DNA of 21,168 nt. Origin: DSNY01 sp037446035. GTDB taxonomy: Bacteria > Pseudomonadota > Gammaproteobacteria > Burkholderiales > Burkholderiaceae_F. Position 1 is the first letter of the stretch. The number at the start of each line of letters is the position of its first letter. The stretch lies in the NCBI GenBank assembly GCA_037446035.1, contig JBBIJJ010000045.1:1-21168 (forward strand), written 5' to 3'. A program made the translations under genes and the position numbers. Below the pieces are notes generated by a model. That model did not search any database. It worked only from the letters and a program-made list of their open reading frames with translations, and was not told where the DNA came from. Of this stretch, positions 14,003 through 21,168 are shown piece after piece.

Positions 14003-16282
14003 ATGCAATCGACGAGAAGAACACGGCGCACGTGGACCGCGGGCGTGCGATCGCGCGCTGCGGTGATGGTCGCTTTCGCATGCGGCGGCGCGTTTGCGCA
14101 ACACGCGCCAGAGGCCGAAGACGCGAGCCTGAAGGAAGTGGTCGTCACCGCCACGCGGACCGAAGCCGAAGCGCAGAAGGTGCCCTCGACGATCACGCGC
14201 ATCACGCGCGAAAACATCGACCGCCGACTGCCGGCCGACGAATCCGAACTCCTTAAGAACGAACCCGACGTGGCGTTCGGCCGCGACGCGCGCCGCTTCG
14301 GCGCCACGCGTCCGAACATCCGCGGTATCGAGGACAACCGCGTGCTGCAACTGGTCGACGGCGTGCGCCTGCCGAGCTTCTACAACGGTGGCGGTCCGAC
14401 GAATTTCACGATGAATGCGCCGCTCGGCGCCTCGCCCGAGTTCCTCAAGCGCGTCGAGATCCTGCGCGGGCCGGCGTCAAGCCTGTACGGGTCCGACGCG
14501 ATCGGCGGCGTGGTCGGCTTCCTGACCCTTGATCCGGCCGCTCTGCTCGCGACGGACGCCGCGCTCGGCGCGCGCGTACGCGCCGCTTACGCCGGCGCCC
14601 ACGAAGGGGCGACGGCAACGGTGCTCGGCGCCCTGCGCAGCGGCGCGACCGAATGGCTGCTCGGCTACACGCACACGCAGGCGCGCGAGTTCCGCAATCG
14701 CGGCGACGCTGACACCGTGTCGCCCACCCGCACGCGCCCGAACCCGCAGGACGTCAGTGATCGCGGCGTGATTGCCAAGGCGGTGCTGCGCGCCGCCGCG
14801 CGCCACAGACTCGCGTTGACGGTCGAAGGGCGCGACCAGGATGCCGCCATACAGGTGCTGCGGTTGTCGCCGGCGCTGCCCAAGGTGACCGCCGCGGACG
14901 GCGACGACCACACGCGACGCGCGCGGGCCAGCCAGGAGTGGGAGCACCGCGGCGGCTGGTACGAGCGCCTGACCGCGCGGCTGTATCACCAGCAGACCGA
15001 CACGGAGAACTTCAACCGCCAGCAACGCACGAACACGTCGGCGACCTGTTCCGCTGCGGCGGGCGCGGGCAACGTGTGCCGCGTCGAGCAGGACTTCTTC
15101 TTCGAGCAGACCGCGACCGGCGGCGGCGTACAGATCGAAAAAGCGCTCGGCGAGCGGCAGTTGTTCGTCTTCGGCGTCGATCTGGCGCGCGTGCGCACCG
15201 AGGAGCTGCGCGACGCGCGCGTCTGGAACCTCACGACCGGTGCGTTCACCAAATCGCTGGCCGGCGACATCTTTCCGCTGCGCGACTTCGCACCGGGCAC
15301 CACCGACACGGTGGGCGTGTTCGTGCAGGACGAGATCGCCGGGCTAGCGGGCGGGCGGCTGACGCTCGTTGCGGGGCTGCGCTACGACTGGCACCGGCTC
15401 GAACCCGAAGTCGATGCCTTGTCGCAGGCCGTGCTCGCGGCGATCGGCAGGCGCGCCGTGGCGCCGACCGACAGCGCCGTTTCGCCCAAGCTCGCCGCGG
15501 CGTGGCGGTTCACGCCGGCGCTTTCCGCGTACGGGCAGATCGTGCGCGGCTTCCGCGCGCCAGACTACGAGGAGGTCAACGGGCACTTCCGCAACACTGC
15601 GCAGAGCTACGGCATCACGCCCAATCCGGACCTGCAGCCGGAGACGAGCACCGGCGTCGAGCTTGGGCTGCGCTGGAGCGCCGAAGCCCTGCGGGCGCAA
15701 TTGGCCGCGTTCGACAACCGCTACAGGAACTTCATCGCGACCGCGCAACTGGCCTGCCGCGGCGATCCCAACTGCATCGCCGGTCTGGGCACGACCTCCA
15801 TGGCCGTCAATCTGTCGCGCGTGCGGATCTACGGCGCCGAGGCGCGTCTGGCCTGGCAGCCCGCGCCCGGCTGGCGCGTGTCGGGCGCGGTCGCGCACGC
15901 ACGCGGCAGCGACGAAGCGAGCGGTCGGCCGCTCGACAGCGTGGAACAGACGCGCTACGTGCTCGCGCTCGCCCGCGAGGCGCAGCGCGGGGCAGTGGAG
16001 GCCACGCTGCGCGCGGCGGCGGCCGTCAAGCGCGTTAACGACTTCAGCGGCTCGATCTTCTCGCCGTGATTCCGGCCGCCGCGCTACGAGGTGCTCGATC
16101 TGGCCGCGTGGTGGGCGCCGGCGCCGCGCCTGCGGCTGGCACTGGCGGTCAACAACGTGTTCGACCGCAAGTATTGGCAGTGGAGCGACATCCGCCTGGC
16201 CGACGCGCGCAACCCGGCCGGGGTCGACTTCTACTCGCAACCAGGCCGCAACGTCGCGGCGCGCGTCGAGTACCTGTTTTGA
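14003..16282 (+). pseudogene. hmuR: TonB-dependent heme receptor interrupted by an in-frame TGA
   Basis: The frame encodes an outer-membrane heme receptor of 759 positions: signal peptide (about 1-32), TonB box EVVVTATR (45-52), plug domain (IRGIEDNRVLQLVDGVRLP; RGPASSLYGSDAIGG) and a beta barrel. The heme-receptor hallmark is present: FRAP (517-520), a histidine at 528 and NPDL (541-544). A TGA at 16067-16069 (codon 689) stops it after SGSIFSP. The next 70 codons stay in the same frame, match the expected last strands (VFDRKYWQWSDIRLADARNP) and end in the terminal aromatic residue (RVEYLF) typical of barrels. Only one codon is wrong, so the lesion is recent or a sequence error. Without the last strands the barrel should not assemble. 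The start ATG follows AGGAGG by 11 nt. The uninterrupted part is 14003-16069. Confidence 0.88.
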
Positions 16283-16298
16283 GAGGAGGCTGATCCAT

Positions 16299-17390
16299 AT
16301 GCAGACCGAAACGATGTTCTCGCCGCCGCGCGCGATCGGCGACGATCCACAGGCGCTGTACGCGGCGTTCAATACCCTGCGGCTCGAACGCAAGCTGCGC
16401 CATCGGGATGCGGCGCTCGTGCTCGGCGTGACCGAGTGCGAAGCGATCGCGGCGGCGGTCGGGCAGCGCGCGCCGATGTCGAGCGTACGGCTGGCCGGGC
16501 CCTGGCCCGAGTTGTTCGAACGGATGCCGCGGCTCGGACGCGTGATGGCGCTGACGCGCAACGACACCACCGTGCACGAAAAGACCGGCTGCTTCGAGAA
16601 CATGTCGCACGAAGGGCGCGTGGGACTCGCGCTGGGCAAGGACATCGACCTGCGGATCTTCTACTCGCGTTGGGCGCACGCCTACGCGGTCAGGGAAGAC
16701 ACACCGCGAGGCGAACAGCGCAGCCTGCAGTTCTTCGACGCGCACGGCGTGGCGGTCCACAAGGTGTTCCTGCGCGATGGTTCGGATCCCGCGGCCTGGT
16801 CCGAACTCGTGGAACGTCACGCCGACTCGAACCAGCGCCCCGGTGAGCGCGTGCAGCCAGCCGCGCCAGCCGCAGCACCGACGGCCGACGACGAAGTCGA
16901 CGCGGTGGCGTTTCGCGAGGCGTGGCAGGCGCTGGCCGATACGCACGAGTTCTTTGCGCTGCTGCGCAGGTTCAAGCTCGCGCGCCTGCAGGCGCTGCGG
17001 CTGGCGCCGCCCGGCTTCGCGTACGCCGTCCGGACGGACGCTGCGCGCCTGCTGCTGCAGGAAGCCGCGCAACGCGGCATGTCGATCATGTGCTTCGTCG
17101 GCAACCCGGGAATGATCCAGATCCACAGCGGGCCGGTGCAACGGGTCGAGATGATGGGGCCGTGGCTGAACGTGCTCGATCCCGGCTTCAATCTGCATCT
17201 GCGCGAGGACGCGATCGCCGCGGCCTGGGTCGTGAAGAAGCCGACGCGCGACGGGCACGTGACCTCGCTCGAGTTGTTCGACGCCGCGGGCGGCACGATG
17301 GCGATGTTCTTCGGCGAGCGCAAACCGGGCAGCCCCGAACGAGCCGGCTGGCGCGCACTCGTGGAACTGCTGCCACGCGTCGACGGATGA
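16299..17390 (+). CDS. hmuS: Cytoplasmic heme-handling protein HmuS (hemin-degrading factor)
   Basis: This 363-residue protein has the duplicated HemS/ChuX-like fold of the family: a first repeat (about 15-180) with TRNDTTVHEKTGCFEN and VAVHKVFLRDGSDP, and a second (about 205-360) with MCFVGNPGMIQIHSGPV, WLNVLDPGFNLHLRED and a final TSLELFDAAGG region. Relatives take up heme delivered by HmuTUV and store, hand over or degrade it. The heme-ligand histidine is usually near the end of the first repeat; H174 in LVERHADSN is a candidate. The ATG at 16299 follows AGGAGG (16284-16289) with 9 nt spacing and comes 16 bp after the receptor's natural stop. Normal length and motifs suggest it is intact despite the lesion upstream. 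Confidence 0.93.
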   Translation: MQTETMFSPPRAIGDDPQALYAAFNTLRLERKLRHRDAALVLGVTECEAIAAAVGQRAPMSSVRLAGPWPELFERMPRLGRVMALTRNDTTVHEKTGCFENMSHEGRVGLALGKDIDLRIFYSRWAHAYAVREDTPRGEQRSLQFFDAHGVAVHKVFLRDGSDPAAWSELVERHADSNQRPGERVQPAAPAAAPTADDEVDAVAFREAWQALADTHEFFALLRRFKLARLQALRLAPPGFAYAVRTDAARLLLQEAAQRGMSIMCFVGNPGMIQIHSGPVQRVEMMGPWLNVLDPGFNLHLREDAIAAAWVVKKPTRDGHVTSLELFDAAGGTMAMFFGERKPGSPERAGWRALVELLPRVDG

Positions 17391-18262
17391 CGGCGCTGGA
17401 TGCCCGCCGGCGCGCGTTGACGATCGCAGCGGTGTTCGGCGGCGCGGCGGCGGCGGCGCGTGCGCCGGCGGCGGATGCCGGCACGCCGCCGCGCGTGGTG
17501 ACGGTCGGCGGTGCGCTGACGGAGATCGTCTATGCGCTCGGCGCCGAAGCGCTGCTCGTCGGCACCGACACCACGAGCCTGTATCCGGAGTCGGCGCGGG
17601 CCACGCCGAAGGTGGGTTATGCGCGCGCGTTGTCGGCGGAGGGCGTGCTGTCGCTACGGCCGACGGTGCTGATCGCCGGTGCCGAGGCCGGCCCGCCGAT
17701 CGTGCTCGCGCAGCTGCAGGCCGCAGGTGTGCGGCTCGTGCGCGGCGACGGCGGGCATTCGATCGACGCGCTGTTGCGCAACGTCCGGACGGTCGGGGCG
17801 GCGCTTGACCGCAGCGCGCAGGCGCACCGGCTCGCCGCGAAACTGCACGATCGATGGCAAGCGACAGCGGCGCGTATCGCGCGGCGAGCGCCTGCGCCGC
17901 GCGTGCTGTTCGTGCTGTCGCACGTGGCGACCAGCGTCCAGGTGGCGGGCGAAGGCACGGCAGCGGCGGCGATGATCGCGTTGGCCGCGGCGCGTAACGC
18001 GCTCGCGGGCTTCTCGGGCTATCGACCCCTGACTGCGGAAGGGGCGGTGGCGGCCGCGCCCGACTTCATCCTCACGACGACGCAGGGGGTGGAAGCGCTC
18101 GGCGGCATCGACCGGCTGCTGGAGCTGCCCGGACTCGCGCTGACGCCCGCGGCACGCGCGCGCCGTGTTCTGGCGCTCGATGCGCTGTATTTGCTGGGCT
18201 TCGGCCCCCGTCTGCCGCAGGCTGTGGCCGACGTGGCGTCCTTCGTTGGCACGCTGGCGTGA
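17387..18262 (+). CDS. hmuT: Periplasmic heme-binding protein HmuT
   Basis: The 291-residue protein begins with a basic, hydrophobic signal sequence (DARRRALTIAAVFGGAAA), with cleavage likely near residue 30. The double arginine might make it Tat-dependent, but this is unclear. The mature protein has the class III substrate-binding fold: VVTVGGALTEIVYALG (37-52), then DTTSLYPE, then KVGYARALSAEGVLSLRP, in which Y78 matches the heme-ligand tyrosine of ShuT/HmuT. A long central helix and the C-terminal lobe follow (GVEALGGIDRLLELPG). It carries heme across the periplasm to HmuU. The ATG overlaps the hmuS stop as ATGA, and its own stop overlaps the hmuU start, so translation is coupled. Confidence 0.93.
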   Translation: MTALDARRRALTIAAVFGGAAAAARAPAADAGTPPRVVTVGGALTEIVYALGAEALLVGTDTTSLYPESARATPKVGYARALSAEGVLSLRPTVLIAGAEAGPPIVLAQLQAAGVRLVRGDGGHSIDALLRNVRTVGAALDRSAQAHRLAAKLHDRWQATAARIARRAPAPRVLFVLSHVATSVQVAGEGTAAAAMIALAAARNALAGFSGYRPLTAEGAVAAAPDFILTTTQGVEALGGIDRLLELPGLALTPAARARRVLALDALYLLGFGPRLPQAVADVASFVGTLA

Positions 18263-19368
18263 ACCAGGCTGCGACGCCGATCGACCGTGCCGCCTCAGCC
18301 GTGTACGACGAACCGCGCGCGCGGCGTCTGCCGGCTTCGGTGGTACTGCCCGCGTTGGCGCTGGCGCTTGGCGTCGTGGCGCTGCTCGCGATCGGCCACG
18401 GCGCCTATCGGATCGCGCCGGTCGAGGTGCTGCGCATCCTCGCCGAACGCGCATCGGGGCTGGCGCTCGGCGCCGACGTTCAACACGCGGCCGTGCTGAC
18501 CACGATCCGCCTGCCGCGCGTGCTGCTCGCCGTGCTCACCGGTGCCGGGCTGGCGGTCGCAGGCAGCCTGATGCAGGGACTCTTTCGCAATCCACTGGCC
18601 GATCCTTCGCTGATCGGCGTATCGGCCGGCGCAGCGCTCGCCGCCGCGAGCGTCATCGTGCTCGGCGCGTCCGTGCTGCCCGGCGCGCTGCGCGCAGGCG
18701 CGCCTGCGATGATCGCGCTGCCGTTGGTGGCCTTCGCCGGCAGCCTGGCGGTCACCGCGCTCGTCTATCGCATCGGCCGCGCGCGCGGCGTGCTGTCGTT
18801 GCCGATGACACTGTTGGCGGGCATCGCCGTGAACGCGATCGCGATGGCCGGCGTCGGACTGCTCACCTACGTGGCGAGCGACGAGCAGTTGCGCACGCTG
18901 GCTTTCTGGAACCTCGGCTCGCTCGCCGCCGGCACCTGGGCGACGCTTGCAGCGGTGGCTCCGCCGGTCGTGCTGGCGCTGGTGGCAGGCTGGCGGCTCG
19001 CGGGGCCGCTGAACGCGCTCGCGCTCGGCGAGGCGCGCGCCGAGCACTTGGGTGTCGATGTGCCGCGCGCGAAGCGACATGCGATCGTGCTCGCCGCGCT
19101 CGCCACCGGCAGTCTGGTGGCGGTGACGGGAGTGATTGGCTTCATCGGGCTGGTCGCTCCGCATTTGGTGCGGTTGATGTGCGGACCCGATCACCGCGTG
19201 GTGCTGCCCGGCGCGGCACTGCTGGGCGCGGTGCTGGTGCTGGCTGCGGACATGGTCGCGCGCACGATCGTGGCGCCGGCAGAGCTGCCGATCGGCATTC
19301 TGACTGCGGTGCTCGGTGCGCCCTTCTTCCTGTTGCTGCTGCGGCGTCGCGCCGCGGGGAGTCTTTGA
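18259..19368 (+). CDS. hmuU: Heme ABC transporter permease HmuU (FecCD family)
   Basis: The 369-residue FecCD-type permease has about ten predicted membrane helices. Landmarks include TTIRLPRVLLAVLTGAGLAV, GSLMQGLFRNPLADPSLIGV, TLAFWNLGSLA and the cytoplasmic coupling region ending TGVIGFIGLVAPHLVRL. Two copies should pair with HmuV to import heme received from HmuT. The start is a GTG (18259) overlapping the hmuT stop as GTGA; it is the only start near the junction and fits the family's N-terminal length, although the first 28 residues are a polar extension. The stop at 19366-19368 is directly followed by the ATG of hmuV. Confidence 0.93.
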   Translation: MNQAATPIDRAASAVYDEPRARRLPASVVLPALALALGVVALLAIGHGAYRIAPVEVLRILAERASGLALGADVQHAAVLTTIRLPRVLLAVLTGAGLAVAGSLMQGLFRNPLADPSLIGVSAGAALAAASVIVLGASVLPGALRAGAPAMIALPLVAFAGSLAVTALVYRIGRARGVLSLPMTLLAGIAVNAIAMAGVGLLTYVASDEQLRTLAFWNLGSLAAGTWATLAAVAPPVVLALVAGWRLAGPLNALALGEARAEHLGVDVPRAKRHAIVLAALATGSLVAVTGVIGFIGLVAPHLVRLMCGPDHRVVLPGAALLGAVLVLAADMVARTIVAPAELPIGILTAVLGAPFFLLLLRRRAAGSL

Positions 19369-20241
19369 ATGCTCGCCTGCTTTTCGCTTTCGGTGCGCGC
19401 CGGCTGGCGCCACCTGCTGAACGACATTGACGTGGCGGTGCGCCCGGGTGAGTTCGTCGCCGTGCTCGGCGAAAACGGCGCCGGCAAGAGCACGCTATTG
19501 CGCGCGCTGGCGGGCGAGTCGCTCGCGCCGCTGCGCGCCATCGGGCGGGTCGAGCTCGCCGGCCGGCCGATTCATGCCTGGTCCTCGCGCGAGCGCGCCC
19601 GGCTGCGCGCCGTGCTGCCGCAGCACGCCGAGCCGAGCTTTGCGTTCACCGCGGAGGAGGTCGCGCTGCTGGGCCGTTTCCCCTATGGCTCGACCGCGGT
19701 CGACCGCGCGATCGCGCGGCAGGCGCTGCAACTGGCCGATGCCGCACATCTGGCCGAGCGCGACGTGACCACGCTGTCGGGCGGCGAGCGAGCGCGCGTG
19801 CTGCTCGCCGCCGTGTTCGCGCAGTTGTGGGAAACGGAAGCCGAACACCCGCGCTATCTGCTGCTCGACGAGCCGACCGCCGCGCTCGATCTGGCGCATC
19901 AGCATCATCTGCTCGCCACCGCACGCGAGTTCGCCGCGCGGCGCCGACTCGGGGTACTGGCGATCCTGCACGACCTGAATCTCGCCGCGCAGTACGCCGA
20001 TCGCGTGCTGGTGCTGCGCAGCGGGCGGCTGCTCGCGCAGGGCGCGCCGCGCGACGTGCTGTCGCCGCAACTGATCGCCGACGGCTTCGCGGTCGCGGCC
20101 CACGTGCTGGCGCACCCGCTCAAACCGGCGCCGCTGATCGCGACCGCGCAGCGGTCGGCGCCGCAGCGCGTACCATGCGCGCCGCCATGCCCGAACGTAA
20201 CCTCGACGTTGTCGTCATCGGCGCCGGCCAAAACGGCCTGA
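19369..20241 (+). CDS. hmuV: Heme ABC transporter ATP-binding protein HmuV
   Basis: The 290-residue ATPase has all motifs of an ABC importer subunit: Walker A GENGAGKST (34-42), Q-loop LPQH (83-86), signature LSGGE (136-140), Walker B YLLLDEP (163-169) and the switch histidine H201 in LHDLNLAAQYADRV. It powers heme import through HmuU at the inner membrane. The ATG directly abuts the hmuU stop. The last 20-30 residues, with a proline, serine and cysteine composition unlike the family, are read out of frame across the start of the truncated oxidoreductase gene. The natural stop may have been lost, with the tail acquired when the downstream gene was damaged. This tail should not affect the catalytic core. 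Confidence 0.93.
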   Translation: MLACFSLSVRAGWRHLLNDIDVAVRPGEFVAVLGENGAGKSTLLRALAGESLAPLRAIGRVELAGRPIHAWSSRERARLRAVLPQHAEPSFAFTAEEVALLGRFPYGSTAVDRAIARQALQLADAAHLAERDVTTLSGGERARVLLAAVFAQLWETEAEHPRYLLLDEPTAALDLAHQHHLLATAREFAARRRLGVLAILHDLNLAAQYADRVLVLRSGRLLAQGAPRDVLSPQLIADGFAVAAHVLAHPLKPAPLIATAQRSAPQRVPCAPPCPNVTSTLSSSAPAKTA

Positions 20242-20336
20242 CCTGCGCGTGCTATCTGGCCGCCGCCGGTCTGAAGGTGTGCGTGCTCGAACGTCGCGGC
20301 GTGGTCGGCCGCCGCGGCGCCCGCTTTCCGCCCTGA
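20175..20336 (+). pseudogene. Truncated start of an FAD/NAD(P)-dependent oxidoreductase
   Basis: From the ATG at 20175 (or 20187) the frame reads into a textbook dinucleotide-binding motif: LDVVVIGAGQNGLTCACYLA, then LKVCVLERRGVVG with the acidic residue that ends the Rossmann beta strand. This is the N-terminus of a phytoene desaturase-like or related flavin oxidoreductase, normally about 500 residues long. After VVG the family expects a second glycine and a conserved stretch; here the sequence becomes RRGARFPP and stops at 20336 after 53 residues. None of the three forward frames in the next 150 bp gives a recognisable continuation. I read it as a decayed remnant, cut off by deletion. A small genuine protein is unlikely. 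Confidence 0.55.
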
Positions 20337-20484
20337 CCGCGCAGCGGCACGCGACCCGGCGCCGGTGCCGCGCGACGTTAGGCGGCTCGAGCGGGACACG
20401 CTCGCGTGCCTGGCAGTCATCAACTGGCGGGTGACGATGCGATCGAACCGGAGGTGATCGAGGCCATCGACGATCGCGCCTTCG

Positions 20485-21168
20485 TCAGTACAACCGAACC
20501 GCCGTGTCGAAGCGCCAGGTTCGGCGAATTTCGATCACGTCGAACCTGCGTGCCAATGCAGGCGGAAACTCGGGGTAGGGCCGATGGGATTCGACGATGC
20601 GCCGTATCGCGTCATCGATTTCCGCCGCACCACTGGAGAGCTCGAAGCTCACGGACTCCACGGATCCGTCGCTTCGGATGGCCACTGTCACCAGCGCAGG
20701 GGCGTGGGGCCGGTTCGCGATTTGGCGGACCGTTTCGACGGGCGTGTTGTGTTGGACCTTCATGGCCCACGCCTCCGCATACTGGACGAGTTCGAGGTCG
20801 GGGTGGGCGCGCCCCCACAGCCGCACGCGACGTGCAGTGCTCAACGACAGGGGCAGCGTGGCAGGCGGATCGGGTGTCGCGGCGGCTTCACGCCGGGCCG
20901 CTTCTTCTTCGAGCTGGCGGGCCATCGCCCGGCGCCGCGCTTCGCGTCTGGCATCCTCCTCTTGTTCCTCCAGCGCGCGCGCGGCCTCTTGCCGTTGCGC
21001 TGCCTGTCGAGCGGCTTCCTGGCGTTCGGCCTCGCGTCGCTTGGCATCGATGCGGGTTGCTTCCTCGCGCGCGGCTGCTTGACGCTGTGCCTCGTGCAGT
21101 TGCGCGGCCGCTTCCCGTTGCGCGGCCTGGCGAGCGGCTTCCTGGCGTTCGGCCTCGCGTCGCTCGGC
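20485..21168 (-). CDS. TonB/TolA-like protein with long coiled coil (partial, runs off the window)
   Basis: The frame is open from the window edge to the TGA at 20485, giving 227 residues of the C-terminal part; the true start lies beyond 21168. The first about 100 residues are a charged Ala/Arg/Glu/Gln coiled coil (for example AERREAERQEAARQAAQ), as in TolA or long TonB linkers. The last about 100 form a TonB/TolA C-terminal-like domain: VTVAIRSDGSVESVSFELSSG, then IDDAIRRIVESHRPYPEFPP and RTWRFDTAVRLY. It presumably has an N-terminal membrane anchor and reaches across the periplasm. It converges on the heme operon. Whether it belongs to a Tol-Pal set, an ExbBD system or stands alone cannot be told from this fragment. 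Confidence 0.75.
   Translation of the reverse strand, partial: AERREAERQEAARQAAQREAAAQLHEAQRQAAAREEATRIDAKRREAERQEAARQAAQRQEAARALEEQEEDARREARRRAMARQLEEEAARREAAATPDPPATLPLSLSTARRVRLWGRAHPDLELVQYAEAWAMKVQHNTPVETVRQIANRPHAPALVTVAIRSDGSVESVSFELSSGAAEIDDAIRRIVESHRPYPEFPPALARRFDVIEIRRTWRFDTAVRLY
20992..21164 (-). repeat. Direct repeat of about 50 bp, 123-bp period, in the coiled-coil region
   Basis: The segment 20992-21041 recurs at 21115-21164 with only a few mismatches; the inner 33 bp (21009-21041 and 21132-21164) are identical. The offset is 123 bp, exactly 41 codons, so the coiled coil contains a 41-residue unit that has been duplicated in frame. Such repeats let the periplasmic spacer change length by slippage or recombination. 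More copies may exist beyond the window. Confidence 0.7.

Noticed and set aside
16067..16069. TGA in the heme receptor as a selenocysteine codon
   Set aside because: Heme receptors have no selenocysteine at this position. A nonsense mutation or base error is far more likely.
20337..20484. Continuation of the oxidoreductase in another frame after the stop
   Set aside because: All three forward frames were read. One has a short acidic stretch near 20430-20480, but none matches the conserved region expected after the Rossmann motif.

Overview
The window is GC-rich (by eye near 70%) and densely packed. Its gene families (PrpE-type propionyl-CoA ligase, HemP, a bhu/hmuRSTUV-type heme locus, receiver plus GGDEF-like regulator) best fit a betaproteobacterium in or near Burkholderiales/Rhodocyclales. 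This assignment is inferred from gene content only. No tRNA, rRNA, CRISPR array, insertion sequence or phage gene was seen.

Left part (1-10.6 kb), housekeeping and catabolism. A two-helix membrane protein of unknown role (280-1074, -) is followed by one long minus-strand frame (1289-3517). That frame joins a complete ornithine aminotransferase to a complete amidinotransferase-fold domain resembling the catalytic domain of cyanobacterial arginine dihydrolase (ArgZ/AgrE). One polypeptide could thus take arginine to ornithine to glutamate semialdehyde. A strong ribosome binding site and an in-frame GTG survive at the junction, so the second enzyme may also be made alone. Next come an HD-domain phosphohydrolase (+), an Lrp/AsnC regulator (-) whose 3' end overlaps it, and a UMF1-type MFS transporter (+). 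A minus-strand run then holds, in transcription order, a response regulator with a degenerate GGDEF domain, prpE, a YdcF/DUF218 membrane protein and a GlcG/HbpS-like protein.

Right part (10.6-20.2 kb), iron and heme acquisition, all on the plus strand. An NlpC/P60 peptidase gene ends in a hairpin. After it comes a promoter region with two Fur-box-like sequences, then an orphan ferric-iron binding protein (fbpA/futA type), hemP, a hairpin, tonB, an 86-aa unknown protein, a TonB-dependent heme receptor, hmuS, hmuT, hmuU and hmuV. From tonB onward the genes are tightly spaced or overlap, so they look like one operon. The tandem Fur-like boxes before fbpA are the only ones I found and may control the whole set. 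The receptor gene carries an in-frame TGA 70 codons before its natural end. Everything after that stop remains in frame, so it is a recent nonsense mutation, a sequence error or a read-through stop.

Right edge (20.2-21.2 kb). A truncated FAD/NAD(P)-oxidoreductase start overlaps the end of hmuV. Converging on it is the C-terminal part of a second TonB/TolA-like protein with an Ala/Arg/Glu/Gln-rich coiled coil; this gene runs off the window.

The points most worth checking are the aminotransferase-arginine dihydrolase fusion with its buried start, the interrupted heme receptor, the small unknown gene inside the heme operon, and the Fur-like control region that would link ferric-iron and heme uptake.
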